The notes under the pieces are model-generated. The model was not told the DNA's origin and ran no database searches. It saw only the letters and a program-made list of their open reading frames with translations. A DNA stretch of 64,000 nucleotides from positions 1,187,834-1,251,833 of the forward strand of contig NZ_JHEG04000001.1 of the NCBI RefSeq assembly GCF_000760695.4. Direction: 5' to 3'. The translations under genes and the position numbers were made by a program. This stretch comes from Tolypothrix bouteillei VB521301. GTDB taxonomy: Bacteria; Cyanobacteriota; Cyanobacteriia; Cyanobacteriales; Nostocaceae. Below, piece after piece: positions 37,195-47,259 of the stretch. The first letter of the stretch is position 1, and every line of letters begins with the position of its first letter.

Positions 37195-37857
37195 TTAATA
37201 CTCGATTCCTGGCTGTGCTTTAATGCCTCGATCCCGAAAAGGGTGTTTGACTAACGTCATTTCCGTCACGAGATCTGCTTGTTCAATTAATGCCTGAGGC
37301 GCACCTCTACCAGTCAGAATAACATGGGTGTCATAAGGCTTTTGTTCTAATCCTGCCAAAACCTCTTCAGTTCTTAAATAACCTAGTTTTAGAGCAATAT
37401 TGATCTCATCTAACAAAATTAACTTATAATTTGGGTTGCAAATGTACTCTAGTGCTTTTTGCCAAGCCGCAACCGCTTTTTCAATATCACGATCGCGGTC
37501 TTGAGTTTCCCAGGTAAAGCCTTCGCCTAAAGCGTGGAATTCTAGCAAATCTCCCTGCCAAATGCCGAGCACGTTTTTCTCAGCAGGTTCCCAAGCTCCT
37601 TTGATAAATTGAATAATCGCCACTTTATAACCATGGCCCAGCGATCGCAACACCATTCCCAATGCAGCTGTTGTCTTACCCTTGCCATTCCCAGTATTAA
37701 TAATAATTAATCCTTTTTCGGTTGACGCTTGAGCAACTCTTTGTTCTTGAATTTCTTTACGTCGCTGCATCTTTTTACGATACTGCTCTGGTGTTAGGGA
37801 AGAATTTTCTCCTACAGAAACATTACTGGTTGTTTCCCAAGTTTCATTAGTTGCCAT
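37195..37857 (-). CDS. cobO: Cob(I)yrinic acid a,c-diamide adenosyltransferase (CobO/BtuR type)
   Basis: This enzyme transfers the adenosyl group from ATP to the cobalt of corrinoids in adenosylcobalamin synthesis. A P-loop (INTGNGKGKTTAALGM), VAIIQFIKG, and LILLDEINIALKLGYL followed by HVILTGRGAP are diagnostic. At 220 residues it is slightly longer than E. coli BtuR because of a charged N-terminus. No other cobalamin genes and no obvious cobalamin riboswitch are in the window. Confidence 0.95.
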   Translation of the reverse strand: MATNETWETTSNVSVGENSSLTPEQYRKKMQRRKEIQEQRVAQASTEKGLIIINTGNGKGKTTAALGMVLRSLGHGYKVAIIQFIKGAWEPAEKNVLGIWQGDLLEFHALGEGFTWETQDRDRDIEKAVAAWQKALEYICNPNYKLILLDEINIALKLGYLRTEEVLAGLEQKPYDTHVILTGRGAPQALIEQADLVTEMTLVKHPFRDRGIKAQPGIEY

Positions 37858-37916
37858 AGCGATCGCCTTGAAATTGTGACTACATTTTATCGAAAGGATG
37901 GGAACATTGTGCTGAA

Positions 37917-39104
37917 TTACAAATTTTCCTTAGCTGGTTTTGCAATGCCACTACGGACTAAACTCGCTTCAAGTTCCTTAATAAATTTCAAATCTTTTTC
38001 TGGTAAAGACTGATATCCATCCAGAGAGTGTTGTTTTTCTAGAAACGCAAATGCTTGTCGAAATTGCTCCGGGCTTGTTTCAATCGGCGAGTCAAAGTGA
38101 CAAGAAATTATCCTGTGAATATCCCAAGTAGCAACTTTATCAGCCCAATGGAGAACTTGTTTTGGTGCTTGAGGAAGAATTAGGGTTTGTAAAATGGGTG
38201 CTACAAAGGGACGCCCCCCACTTTGCAAAGCATCGAAGGAATACTTCCAGTTTTCTTGCCATTGAAAGGGAAAAAAACCAAAATATGCCTTTGCAGATCG
38301 ATCTGGTGCTTTAAAAGCATCGCGTACCATCTTTCCCAATTCCAACATTTTCAAATCGCTGGGACGAAAGTAAATAGCAAACAATGAAATGCGTTGCCAT
38401 CCCTTACGGCGATTTGTTTCGTTGTTCTCAATCGCTTCAAGTGCGCTGTCTTTGGCATGAAATAGCAGGGGATATGGATCTAACTGGACGATGGCGGGCG
38501 GATCTTCGGGTACTGAAAGTATAGTATCGGTCAAGAGTAGGGTACGCGATCGCTTGTGAAAGAGAGCAACTTCTACAAAAGAACCCCTTCCCAAGTTGAT
38601 ATCCAATACAGCACAATCAAAGTCATCAGCAAAGGGAAGTTCACTGCTATTTTCCGGAATGATGTAAGTTCTTTTAGAAGGAAAGCCAAGCCAACTCAAA
38701 GGTAGGTTGACTGGAAAACTCCACTGATGGGGAGAAACAAAGACTTGGGCTTGAGGGAAGCGACGGGCAAAGGGACCAACAAAAACCTTATGCTCCAAAC
38801 CAGAACTGGTTGGCAGGATGATATACTTAACATCACCATGCTTTGCAACTACTTCCTTGAGCAAACGGATACACTCAGGAGTTGGGGCAACAGGGGCATA
38901 AATGAGAAGACCACCACCAGAAAGCTTTACAACAGTCATGCGGATCGGGACAACAGTGTAGAGAATGCCCTGAACTTGCTCGAATGTCCAGATAGTTCCC
39001 TCAACGACTTCCCTACAGAGTGTGCGCCTCCTACCATAGGGATAAAGCGGTACAACTGGCCAGAACGGCCATGACCAATCTTTTGGATTGGATAAGGAAT
39101 GCAT
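37917..39104 (-). CDS. DUF4336 domain-containing protein
   Basis: About 395 residues from the ATG at 39104, chosen because CAGGAG lies 6 bp upstream on the minus strand. The sequence (PYGRRRTLCREVVEGTIWTF, VRMTVVKL-type core, KYIILPTSSGLEHKVFVGPF) fits DUF4336, a family with a metallo-beta-lactamase-like fold found mainly in cyanobacteria and plants. The H-x-H-x-D-H zinc motif of true lactamases is not evident. No catalytic role is established. Confidence 0.8.
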   Translation of the reverse strand: MHSLSNPKDWSWPFWPVVPLYPYGRRRTLCREVVEGTIWTFEQVQGILYTVVPIRMTVVKLSGGGLLIYAPVAPTPECIRLLKEVVAKHGDVKYIILPTSSGLEHKVFVGPFARRFPQAQVFVSPHQWSFPVNLPLSWLGFPSKRTYIIPENSSELPFADDFDCAVLDINLGRGSFVEVALFHKRSRTLLLTDTILSVPEDPPAIVQLDPYPLLFHAKDSALEAIENNETNRRKGWQRISLFAIYFRPSDLKMLELGKMVRDAFKAPDRSAKAYFGFFPFQWQENWKYSFDALQSGGRPFVAPILQTLILPQAPKQVLHWADKVATWDIHRIISCHFDSPIETSPEQFRQAFAFLEKQHSLDGYQSLPEKDLKFIKELEASLVRSGIAKPAKENL

Positions 39105-39456
39105 TTTTTGCTCCTGTAGCACTTCACTAAGAATAAATATAATAATTACTTTGTACGACTCTCAACCAATCTCACCTCTATCTTTCTCCAGAAGAGTATT
39201 TAAAAGCTGAAAAATTTAGTTTCATGAAACATGAATATATCTAAGGGCAAATCTACGCAACGTCACGAGCATTGCTTGCTCGTGAAACAATTACCACTAA
39301 TCTCATAGCCCTTCTTCGTGAGAAGTTCTCAACTACAGCTATATTCAGGTTATCGTAAGTTCGATAAAGCTTAACCTCCGAGCCTCTTAAAACGAGAGGG
39401 GGAGAGTAACGTTAAACCAAGTGAAAAAGATTACCTTTGCTTTGACAGAGCAGGCT
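39105..39456. other. Intergenic region between DUF4336 and minE genes
   Basis: No gene is visible. It contains a perfect hairpin at 39264-39284 (CACGAGCA paired with TGCTCGTG, 5-nt loop) that could act as the minE-distal terminator or be a dispersed repeat. Confidence 0.5.
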
Positions 39457-39834
39457 TCAATCGGTAACTTTATCGGTAACTTCTATTTCTGGTATCGTTT
39501 CTTTTGGCGTCGCTTCTTTTGGAGTTGCTTCTTTTGTAACAACCTCAGGTTTCAGTATCTCTTCCGGTAAATTTTCTTTGATTCTCCGAATTGGCAAGTT
39601 GGCAATCAGAGCAGTTGTCCGTTGATTGCTTTCGAGGGAAAACTCCAATCCATCTTTGTCAATTTCTACATAACGGCAGACAATTTCTAAAATCTCTTGC
39701 CGCATTTTTTCTAAGATTTGGGGGCTGAGGTCAGCGCGATCGTGAGCTATAACTAATTGCAGACGACGTTTAACCTGAGTGCGACTGGTGTCAGCACTGC
39801 GCGAAAAAAGTTTTTCTAAAAGTTCGACAATCAT
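39457..39834 (-). CDS. minE: Cell division topological specificity factor MinE
   Basis: MinE controls MinD ATPase activity and positions the division septum. The first 90 residues show the family pattern: the anti-MinCD helix (LLEKLFSR), [16 protein letters not shown] and [19 protein letters not shown]. The 125-residue protein is longer than usual because of a C-terminal tail with repeats of EATPK (residues about 103-117). It follows minD by 29 bp, and minC lies further upstream, the usual cyanobacterial minC-minD-minE order. Confidence 0.92.
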   Translation of the reverse strand: MIVELLEKLFSRSADTSRTQVKRRLQLVIAHDRADLSPQILEKMRQEILEIVCRYVEIDKDGLEFSLESNQRTTALIANLPIRRIKENLPEEILKPEVVTKEATPKEATPKETIPEIEVTDKVTD

Positions 39835-39863
39835 TGCGGCTAGAAGGGCAGACAGTTGGAAAG

Positions 39864-40670
39864 TTAAACGATCTTTGTTCGGAACAACTTCTTCAGACGA
39901 GAAAAGAGGTTGTCGCGATCTGAATCTAAATCGAGAAATTCGATTGATTCTCCTTCCAATCTGCGAGCAATGTTATCAAAAGCTGTGGCAGCCAAAGAAG
40001 AATTCTCCGACAGTACTAAAGGTTCGCCGCGATTGGTAGAGACTATGACGCGTTCGTCATCAGGAACTACCCCAATTAAGGGAATAGCTAAAAGTTCTTG
40101 AACGTCTTGAACGGACATCATATCATTTGCCCGTACCATTGCCGGTCTGATACGGTTGATAATGAGATGAGTTTTCTTAATACCTTGTGCCTCTAGTAAC
40201 CCCACAACCCTGTCAGCATCACGGACTGAGGCTATTTCTGGTGTGGATACCACTAAAGCTTCTTTTGCTGGGGCGATCGCATTTTTAAACCCCATCTCAA
40301 TTCCGGCTGGGCTATCAATCAAAACGTACTCATACTTCTGTGCCAGCGCATTTACCAAAAGCTTCATTTGGTCGGGAGTGACAGCATCTTTGGTACGATT
40401 TTGTGCTGCAGGTAACAGAACTAGATTGGGTTGACGTTTGTCTTTGACTAAAGCTTGCTCCAGACGACATTCTCTAGCCAAAACTTCAACTGCAGTGTAT
40501 ACTATTCGATTTTCTAGTCCTAGTAGCAAATCCAAATTTCTCAAACCAAAATCCGCGTCAACTAAAGCTACTTGACGTCCCATTTTGGCTAAAGCCATAC
40601 CCAGATTTGCTGTTACCGTGGTTTTACCCACCCCTCCTTTTCCAGAGGTAACGACAATAATGCGAGTCAT
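39864..40670 (-). CDS. minD: Septum site-determining ATPase MinD
   Basis: A 268-residue deviant Walker ATPase with [16 protein letters not shown] at the N-terminus, [19 protein letters not shown] and the C-terminal amphipathic membrane-targeting helix (FSRLKKLFR). MinD recruits MinC to the membrane and is regulated by MinE, encoded 29 bp downstream. It has the expected family length. Confidence 0.96.
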   Translation of the reverse strand: MTRIIVVTSGKGGVGKTTVTANLGMALAKMGRQVALVDADFGLRNLDLLLGLENRIVYTAVEVLARECRLEQALVKDKRQPNLVLLPAAQNRTKDAVTPDQMKLLVNALAQKYEYVLIDSPAGIEMGFKNAIAPAKEALVVSTPEIASVRDADRVVGLLEAQGIKKTHLIINRIRPAMVRANDMMSVQDVQELLAIPLIGVVPDDERVIVSTNRGEPLVLSENSSLAATAFDNIARRLEGESIEFLDLDSDRDNLFSRLKKLFRTKIV

Positions 40671-40789
40671 GATGGAAATGCGCTCGATTGGTGATTAAAA
40701 ATATACAACAAAAACAAGGATGAAATAGGAACTGGGGACTGGGGACTGGTAATTGAGAACTGGAAAATTATTAATCCCCAATCCCATTT

Positions 40790-41917
40790 TCATCCCTCAT
40801 CCTTTTTTTGGCTGAGCCTACTTAATAAGATTTTAGAGAAATCCGTAGACCGAGCGATGCGAATTCCTTCTGATGTGACATAAGCCACTTCAGGATAATA
40901 CTGAGTCGGAGATTTTTCCGGTGCTCTAGCCACGGCATCCGCTATCCGCAATTGGGTTGGCTCCATTTGTAAAGCCATAATCAAACAATCGCGATCGCCA
41001 CTAGAACCTGCATGAGTAATTCCACGCAGGCGACCCCACACGAGAATATCCCCATCTGCAATTACAATACCACCTGGGTTTAAATCTCCTAAAAGAATAA
41101 TATGACCTGGGTGGCGAATTTCCTCTCCTGAACGAACGGTTTTTTCTAAATAGAGAGGCTCCACTAGAGGTAGCTTAGTTGGTTTGGGTTCCGAACGAAG
41201 CGTTTTTGTAGGTTGTATTTGTTCTACAGAGTAGCCTGCAGTCGCAGCAGCAATAGCAGTTTGGCGGCGACTGGTGGAAATAAATTTTAGATGAACTTGA
41301 TATTGAGCTAAACTCTCAGCCAGTTCTTGTAGTTGTCTGCCATCTAACAATCGATCTTGCGCTTCTAAATACACGGGAGTATTTGGTGAGAAAGAGCGAT
41401 TGCAAGCTAAAAGTCGTAATTTCATCTGTTGCCAGATATCAGTCCAATTGTATTCTGAAGAAGGCACTTGGGATTCTGTTGGTAAAATTAATAACAGCCT
41501 TTCTTTATCACTTTTCAGTTGGACTTGAATATTTGGATTTACCGTATTTTCTAGAGACGACAATTCATCCAAATCTATAGTGAGTGGCTCGGGTTTGGAT
41601 TCAGCATTGATAGGAACAACATTTGACTCCAAATCGGTAAGAATAGAATCAGAGACTGTCTCAGGAAGAACATTTTTTTCTAAATCAGCCGCAACAGAAT
41701 TCGGATCTACATCCACAACTGTCGGTTGTGATTCTTCATCAGAAGTTACAACATGTGACGCTGTTTCAGCAACAGCAGAAGGTGACTTTTCACTGGTACT
41801 GACAGAAATCACTTCCGCACTGCCCTCTACAGAATTTGATTTTAAATACACGAGAACAGAATTGACTTCTGATTCGGGGAGGATAGGATTTTCTTCTGCA
41901 TTAAAGTAAGTAGCCAT
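40790..41917 (-). CDS. minC: Septum formation inhibitor MinC with long N-terminal extension
   Basis: The last 220 residues have the MinC pattern: an N-domain-like region and the beta-helical C-domain with VRSGEEIRHPGHIILLGDLN, then PGGIVIADGDILVWGRLRG. The first 125 residues are an acidic Ser/Val/Glu-rich stretch with imperfect repeats, probably disordered. MinC inhibits FtsZ assembly and acts with the MinD and MinE encoded downstream. A G-rich minisatellite (GGGACTGG units) lies in the 119-bp minC-minD gap. Confidence 0.92.
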   Translation of the reverse strand: MATYFNAEENPILPESEVNSVLVYLKSNSVEGSAEVISVSTSEKSPSAVAETASHVVTSDEESQPTVVDVDPNSVAADLEKNVLPETVSDSILTDLESNVVPINAESKPEPLTIDLDELSSLENTVNPNIQVQLKSDKERLLLILPTESQVPSSEYNWTDIWQQMKLRLLACNRSFSPNTPVYLEAQDRLLDGRQLQELAESLAQYQVHLKFISTSRRQTAIAAATAGYSVEQIQPTKTLRSEPKPTKLPLVEPLYLEKTVRSGEEIRHPGHIILLGDLNPGGIVIADGDILVWGRLRGITHAGSSGDRDCLIMALQMEPTQLRIADAVARAPEKSPTQYYPEVAYVTSEGIRIARSTDFSKILLSRLSQKKDEG

Positions 41918-42004
41918 TGACTTTACATTTTAAATATTGTTAGTAAATACTTGTTAGTCAATAGTAGTTAGTGGTAAAAACTACTAACCACTAACTACTA
42001 ACCA

Positions 42005-43339
42005 CTAACTACTAACTGCTTTTAATCTTTGATAAACCGTTGCTAAAGCACGGGCATCGCCCACATTTCCGGGAAATAATACCACTGGTAAATCGGGAAA
42101 CTGAGGGTGATCTGATGGAGTTTTCACCATTGAACAACCAGCTAGAATTTGACCGAGCAAACGTGCTGAAGTCAAAGCTAAACCAGTACTTAAAACATCA
42201 TTAGAAGTAATGCCACCCTTGCTAATTAAAAATCCAATATCTGATGGTAGATGCCGTACAATATCCATTAATAAAGCTGAAACCTTCAGACCAAATTGCA
42301 ATCTAGTTTCCACATTTTCAAATGTTAGCTCTTGACGACTGGTATAAATTACTGGTGTCTTATGAGCCTCATGTGCTGCTTTAACACTGTCAACAACCTT
42401 GATTAGCAGTGTAGCAGATTCATCTACGCTTGCATTCACCAGTTGGGAAACATCAACTTCTATACCTTCTGTTCCTTCTTCTTGCAAGAGCATCTTTAGT
42501 TGCTCGGTTGTTTTCTTAACGTGTGAGCCTACGAGCGCTACGCCCGGTTTACCCCCTCTGACATACTGTGCCATATTTTCTGCTGCAATAGGTTGGGGAG
42601 GCAATTCTGCCAAAGCTGTTAAAATGCTGGCAGCACTGCGAAACAAAAACCTTTTTCCTTGGCTTGCTGCTGCTAGTACGTCTCGTGCAAAACGGTTAAG
42701 ATCTGTTTGAGTTTCTCCGTCTACAACCACACACCGATTCTGGCTGAGTTGCATCAAGCGTTCCAAACTTCCCTCTCGAATATCCGCAAGTAAAAAGCGT
42801 TCTACTGACTCCTCGCTAATACGTCCTGTCGTCTTTTCTTCTACGTACTTGGGTAAATAACTATATTGGTAGGCAAAAACTGAATCGCGTGCAAACTCAG
42901 TTTCATGGACGGGGGTTGGAACACCATTGACGATCAAATAATGTACGCTGTCACGCGTGATACGTCCGCCCTCAAAAAACGCAGGTACAAGGAAATGAGC
43001 ATCAAAAGGACCGAGTTCTTCAGCAATGACATCGGTTTCAATGGGATAATGTCCCCGTAAAGTGGAATCAGAACGACTGACGATCAGAAAATCATGAATT
43101 TCTTCAGCTTCGATAGCTAGCTTCAGGTTATGGCAAACTTCCCGAGTCACCGACGCTGCTTTATCTGCGGGGAGAGACCTTGTGTTAGTTAGTACAAAGA
43201 AAATCGGGGAATCGTCTTGTAATCCCAAGCGCAGAGTATCTACATCCCAGTGCATGAGCAGTAAGCAACTGTGAACTGTTTGAGAACCTGTGGGGTCGTC
43301 ATCCAGGACAATGATTTTTGGTTTTGTGGTCATATTCAT
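42005..43339 (-). CDS. Four-carbon acid sugar kinase family protein (DUF1537/OtnK-like)
   Basis: A 444-residue protein of the family that phosphorylates C4 sugar acids such as threonate and erythronate. Seen are the N-terminal IIVLDDDPTGSQTVHSCLLL, SRSDSTLRGHYPIETDVIA and the C-terminal nucleotide-binding segment (ISKGGITSNDVLSTGL, FPGNVGDARALA). In proteobacteria these kinases are encoded next to aldolase or isomerase genes; no such partners are seen here, so the substrate is open. It lies 16 bp downstream of the two-TM protein gene on the same strand, perhaps in one operon. Confidence 0.9.
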   Translation of the reverse strand: MNMTTKPKIIVLDDDPTGSQTVHSCLLLMHWDVDTLRLGLQDDSPIFFVLTNTRSLPADKAASVTREVCHNLKLAIEAEEIHDFLIVSRSDSTLRGHYPIETDVIAEELGPFDAHFLVPAFFEGGRITRDSVHYLIVNGVPTPVHETEFARDSVFAYQYSYLPKYVEEKTTGRISEESVERFLLADIREGSLERLMQLSQNRCVVVDGETQTDLNRFARDVLAAASQGKRFLFRSAASILTALAELPPQPIAAENMAQYVRGGKPGVALVGSHVKKTTEQLKMLLQEEGTEGIEVDVSQLVNASVDESATLLIKVVDSVKAAHEAHKTPVIYTSRQELTFENVETRLQFGLKVSALLMDIVRHLPSDIGFLISKGGITSNDVLSTGLALTSARLLGQILAGCSMVKTPSDHPQFPDLPVVLFPGNVGDARALATVYQRLKAVSS

Positions 43340-43355
43340 GTCACCTACTCCTCAC

Positions 43356-44018
43356 TTAGTGGGGAGACTGCAATTTTCTGATTTCTGCTTGGACATCAAG
43401 GGCAATTTGCAACGACTGATTGAGAAATTGAGCGTATTCGCTAGCTTGAGCGCTCAGTTGCAAAGTTTGCACGTTCGTTAAATTATTAACAAATAGCTCT
43501 TGGTTGTTAGCAAGCAGCTTTTTATTATCTCGCAAAATTCGTTCCGTTTTCAAAGCCCGGACTAAATCTTCTCTAATAAGTTGTAAAGCGGCGAGCGCTT
43601 TCTCTCTATCGTTAAAATGGGTGTCATTGCCCGAGGTTGTGAGTTGGTCGTGAATATCTATCGCTTTGATAACAGAATGATACTTATCAACTTCATCTAA
43701 AAGTGTTGTTAATGTTTTTGGACAGGTAAAACGTCGCCAAACCCACCGCCCGATGGCTACAGTCACGGGTACTAAAATTAACAAGAGTAGCCCTAGAGGG
43801 ATCGAGGAACCAAAGATAGGCAAAATAATAAATGCGTAAATTCCACCGACAACAATCGGTGTGAGAGCGAGTGCTACTATCATTTCATTTATAAGAAAAC
43901 CCAATCGCTTCTCGCGATCGTTCATAATAGAAGGTCGAAACACGTCATCTGGGTCTAACCCAATCAAGCGTCTTAGTTCGCCCTTCGTAATTTCCAAGCC
44001 CATTAAATCTGGCTGCAC
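43356..44018 (-). CDS. Two-TM membrane protein of unknown function
   Basis: The 220-residue protein has two adjacent membrane segments (IVALALTPIVVGGIYAFIIL and IPLGLLLLILVPVTVAIG) near residues 50-100, then a helical cytosolic part of about 120 residues. I recognise no domain. It is followed 16 bp later by the sugar kinase gene, and a GTPase gene lies 208 bp upstream on the same strand. Confidence 0.65.
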   Translation of the reverse strand: MQPDLMGLEITKGELRRLIGLDPDDVFRPSIMNDREKRLGFLINEMIVALALTPIVVGGIYAFIILPIFGSSIPLGLLLLILVPVTVAIGRWVWRRFTCPKTLTTLLDEVDKYHSVIKAIDIHDQLTTSGNDTHFNDREKALAALQLIREDLVRALKTERILRDNKKLLANNQELFVNNLTNVQTLQLSAQASEYAQFLNQSLQIALDVQAEIRKLQSPH

Positions 44019-44226
44019 AGATTATTACTCCTGTTATACCGCCATATACGTATTTATAGTATTTTAGAAATGCGATCGCTGAAAAACACAGCGATCGTCA
44101 AGGTATGTCCAAGTCAAGCTCTATGTCCTGGGCGATTCAGAGGAGTGGCGCTCTAGAAGACTGCATCATGAGAAATTTTGCAATATTTTTGGATTTGGAA
44201 ATTCTCAATCCAGTATTTGTTAAAAA

Positions 44227-45705
44227 TTATACTTTATTTAAGTTTACCTTACTGCGTAATTCATCCTTGATTCGGTTGAGGATAGAACTTTCATCAAGGT
44301 CTGCCAAAATTTTCCCAATCACAGCTTTAGGTCCGCTCGCTCCCCATGATGCTCCATTAGCTAAATATGCTTTGGTGACTTGCCCTATGGCGTAAGAAGA
44401 AACACCTGCAACCCCTGCTTGCGTTAAAGCTACAGATAAATAGGGACCGAGGGAAATACCACCAGTTGCAGGTGCAGATAGTCCAAGCAGTGTTTTGAGG
44501 GAACTTAAACCCAAGTTTGCCAGTAATTCGCTCGCCGTAATGCCACCCATCCCCAAGGCAATTTGTTTGAGTAAGTTGACCGCGCCTGTTTCTGTCATGG
44601 GAATGCTGTATAGTTTTGATAAACCCATAATGAGAGCAACATCAATGACTGCTCCACTCAAAAAATCTACTACCGTGACCGGATTGAGTGCGATCGCAAT
44701 TGCCTTTGTCATGACTGACTTCCAAATAAGTTGATTGGCGGCTTCAGCACGAATTTTGAGCTTGCGCTGCACCAATTGTTCGTTCACAGTGTCAGCAAAA
44801 ATCATTGTGTTAAGAGCAACTAAAGCTTTTCCTTCACGTTGCAAAACTTCCAAAATTTTCAATTTGAGTTCCTCAATTTGAGCAGTTCCCGAGCGTAACT
44901 GTACGCCACGAGTGCCATCGGGACGTTTAACCATCGTCCTCACGATGGGCGATGCTGCTGCCATCACAATTTCATCTGGTGAAAGAAGTTCTCTTACCCT
45001 CTCATTCCGAATTTTTTCATAAATTGCCATTCGGTCTGCTTCTGGGTACTGGTCTACTTTATTAAACACCAGCAAAATCGGCTTACCCACCTCGCGCAAC
45101 TGAGAAAGGGCTTCGTGTTCGACTTTGGTCATATCACCGGAAATCACAAACAGAATTAAATCCGCTTGTTTTGCGATCTGTTCTGCTAGTGCTGCACGGG
45201 TATCACCATCAACTTCGTCTAAACCGGGAGTGTCAATTAATTGGACTTGAGATTGACCTATTCCAGGTAAAGTGACTCGCAAAGCGTGTTCTGTTTTGCC
45301 AATTTCTTCCGAAGAAAAGCTCCAGTCTACTGTTTGAGTATTGCGCGTGACACCGTGTAAGGGACCTGTTTCAAAGACTGTTTGTCCTACCAATGCGTTC
45401 AGTAAAGAGGATTTACCGCGTCCAACCAAGCCAAAAGCTGCTATTTGAACGACCATGCGTTCTAGTTTTCCCAACATGGTTTCTAAGTCAGCAATTTCTG
45501 TTTCTAGCCCTTCTTGTTCTTGAGGGGTAAGGTCGAGATGGTTGACCAAATTTTGTAGTGCTGTTTGTGCTTGTTTGTAGTTGAGTTCTGCTTGAATGTC
45601 TTCAAAGGTGAAAATAGCACTATCTAGTTCTTCTTCCCATTGGGGAGAGTTATCCGTACTGGATGAACCACCGCTAGGTTCGGGTAGGGGTAATGTCGAA
45701 GCCAT
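44227..45705 (-). CDS. Ras-like/Era-type GTPase with C-terminal DUF697
   Basis: A 492-residue protein with a GTPase domain at about 70-260: G1 FGLVGRGKSSLLNAL, G3 LIDTPGLDEVDG, G4 VFNKVDQYPE. The C-terminus (about 310-470) has several hydrophobic segments of the DUF697 type (ALNPVTVVDFLSGAVIDVAL), which is often membrane-associated. Relatives are common in cyanobacteria and chloroplasts; the cargo is unknown. Confidence 0.88.
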   Translation of the reverse strand: MASTLPLPEPSGGSSSTDNSPQWEEELDSAIFTFEDIQAELNYKQAQTALQNLVNHLDLTPQEQEGLETEIADLETMLGKLERMVVQIAAFGLVGRGKSSLLNALVGQTVFETGPLHGVTRNTQTVDWSFSSEEIGKTEHALRVTLPGIGQSQVQLIDTPGLDEVDGDTRAALAEQIAKQADLILFVISGDMTKVEHEALSQLREVGKPILLVFNKVDQYPEADRMAIYEKIRNERVRELLSPDEIVMAAASPIVRTMVKRPDGTRGVQLRSGTAQIEELKLKILEVLQREGKALVALNTMIFADTVNEQLVQRKLKIRAEAANQLIWKSVMTKAIAIALNPVTVVDFLSGAVIDVALIMGLSKLYSIPMTETGAVNLLKQIALGMGGITASELLANLGLSSLKTLLGLSAPATGGISLGPYLSVALTQAGVAGVSSYAIGQVTKAYLANGASWGASGPKAVIGKILADLDESSILNRIKDELRSKVNLNKV

Positions 45706-46054
45706 ATCAATTTTGGATTTTAGATTTTAGGTTTTAAATTTTAGATTTTAGATTTTTATATGCTCTGCCTTCCATCGTAGTCACTTTTGGTTCTAAGCTG
45801 CCCTTGCATATAATTTCTATATTCTAAGATTTTGGAAAAACTGAGTAAAACCCTCTCCCTCTCTCCCACTCCCCCCTTCTCCCCCTCAGCCAGCATGAGA
45901 AACTTAAATACCTCACAACTTAGAGTGAGATGTAAAAGTAGGGTTCACCACTGGTAACTGGTCACTAGTTACCAGTCACTGTTAGCCAATGTCCAACAAA
46001 ACATCCTAAACTGAAGAATGCATCTGTAGCAGTAAGATATAGACGAAATCACTT
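45706..46054. other. Divergent intergenic region with AT heptads and an inverted repeat
   Basis: AT-rich heptamers (TTTTAGA type) fill 45716-45760. A perfect 10-bp inverted repeat, ACTGGTAACT (45950-45959) and AGTTACCAGT (45967-45976), lies about 80 bp before the tpiA start. It is probably a repeat, though an operator role is possible. Confidence 0.5.
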
Positions 46055-46780
46055 GTGCGAAAAATAGTTATTGCCGGTAACTGGAAAATGTATAAAACCC
46101 AGGCAGAATCCGAAGATTTTTTAAGAGGATTCTTGCCTGCTTTGGACGCAACCCCTGATGAGCGAGAAGTGGTTTTGTGCGTCCCCTTCACTGACTTAAG
46201 CGCTTTGTCTAAAAATTTACATGGCAGTCGAGTACAATTGGGGGCGCAAAATATCCACTGGGAGGAATTTGGAGCCTACACGGGTGAAATCTCCGGACCT
46301 ATGCTGGCTGAAATTGGGGTACGTTATGTTGTTGTCGGTCATAGCGAACGGCGACAATATTTTGGGGAAACGGATGAAACCGTTAATCTCCGCCTTAAAG
46401 CAGCTCAACGCTTTGGTTTAACCCCAATTCTTTGTGTGGGTGAAACCAAACAACAACGAGATGCGGGGGAAACAGAATCGCTGATTACGAACCAAATAAA
46501 AACAGATTTGGTGGATGTGAATCAGGAGAATTTGGTGATTGCTTATGAACCCATTTGGGCGATCGGCACTGGCGATACTTGTGAATGCAAGGAAGCCAAT
46601 CGTGTCACAGGCTTAATTCGCAGCTTGTTGAGCAATCCTGATGTACCAATTCAGTATGGCGGCTCTGTAAAGCCAAATCTTATCGATGAAATCATGGCTG
46701 AACCGGAGATTGATGGGGTTTTAGTGGGGGGAGCAAGTCTTGAACCCGCAAGCTTTGCTCGAATTGTTAACTATCAGTAA
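46055..46780 (+). CDS. tpiA: Triosephosphate isomerase
   Basis: A 241-residue TIM-barrel enzyme converting dihydroxyacetone phosphate and glyceraldehyde 3-phosphate in the Calvin cycle and glycolysis. The active-site segments are AGNWKMYKT (catalytic Asn/Lys), [10 protein letters not shown] (His) and [13 protein letters not shown] (Glu), plus the phosphate-binding IQYGGSVKP. The start is a GTG at 46055. folP follows on the same strand after an inserted IscB gene; tpiA-folP adjacency without the insert is, from memory, common in Nostocales. Confidence 0.97.
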   Translation: MRKIVIAGNWKMYKTQAESEDFLRGFLPALDATPDEREVVLCVPFTDLSALSKNLHGSRVQLGAQNIHWEEFGAYTGEISGPMLAEIGVRYVVVGHSERRQYFGETDETVNLRLKAAQRFGLTPILCVGETKQQRDAGETESLITNQIKTDLVDVNQENLVIAYEPIWAIGTGDTCECKEANRVTGLIRSLLSNPDVPIQYGGSVKPNLIDEIMAEPEIDGVLVGGASLEPASFARIVNYQ

Positions 46781-46822
46781 ATTGATGCTTTAAGGGGTTA
46801 GGGGGTTCGTTGTTTTTTCTTG

Positions 46823-46937
46823 TTCCCAGCTAGAAGTTGGGAATGCAATCAGTGCGGCTCTGCTTTCTATCAATATTTTTATATATTGAAGAGGCAGAGC
46901 CTCCAAATAAGAGCGTTACTAGGCTGAGCCTGGTAAC
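46823..46937. repeat. Cluster of three hairpin repeats after tpiA
   Basis: Three hairpins occur in 115 bp: TTCCCA/TGGGAA at 46823-46843, GGCTCTGC/GCAGAGCC at 46856-46901 with an AT-rich inner stem, and GTTACtAGGC/GCCTgGTAAC at 46915-46937. They are typical Nostocales repeats and may end the tpiA transcript. Confidence 0.65.
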
Positions 46938-47063
46938 GAGGAATACTGACACTAAGCACAGCATAATTTTCTGACCCCTTAGTCCCTAGCTTCCGATTCC
47001 CAATCTCTACCCGCTCCGAAAAACCTATACAGAACTAGTCAACTATAGACAAAGCTGTACAAA

Positions 47064-47259
47064 GTCGGAACGTGCAGACTAAGACCTTCGAGGTCTACGA
47101 TTTTTGAGTCATGACACCTGAATGTGAACGCCAGCATTATGCACTGTCGGAAGTGGTTAAGTAATCAGTAAACAGGTTTATAGCTGTAGTGCCACTTCCT
47201 CAAAAAGCTCTTAAATCATTGTCGAGGCAAACTTTACTTAGTAATAAAGATGGCAGAAT
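47064..47259 (+). ncRNA. Candidate omega-RNA (IscB guide RNA scaffold)
   Basis: The 200 bp directly upstream of iscB contain strong hairpins: AGACCT/AGGTCT with a 3-nt loop (47082-47096) and GGAAGTGG/CCACTTCC (47149-47156 with 47192-47199) enclosing a smaller stem. In known IscB systems the omega-RNA is encoded immediately 5' of the gene, with the guide at its 5' end. Boundaries and guide cannot be fixed without comparison of copies, so these coordinates are approximate. Confidence 0.5.

Noticed and set aside
37858..37916. Cobalamin riboswitch near cobO
   Set aside because: No B12-box-like sequence or suitable fold was seen around the gene.
44105..44395. Plus-strand frame at the end of the GTPase gene
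   Set aside because: It overlaps the C-terminus of the well-supported GTPase on the other strand and has no domain.
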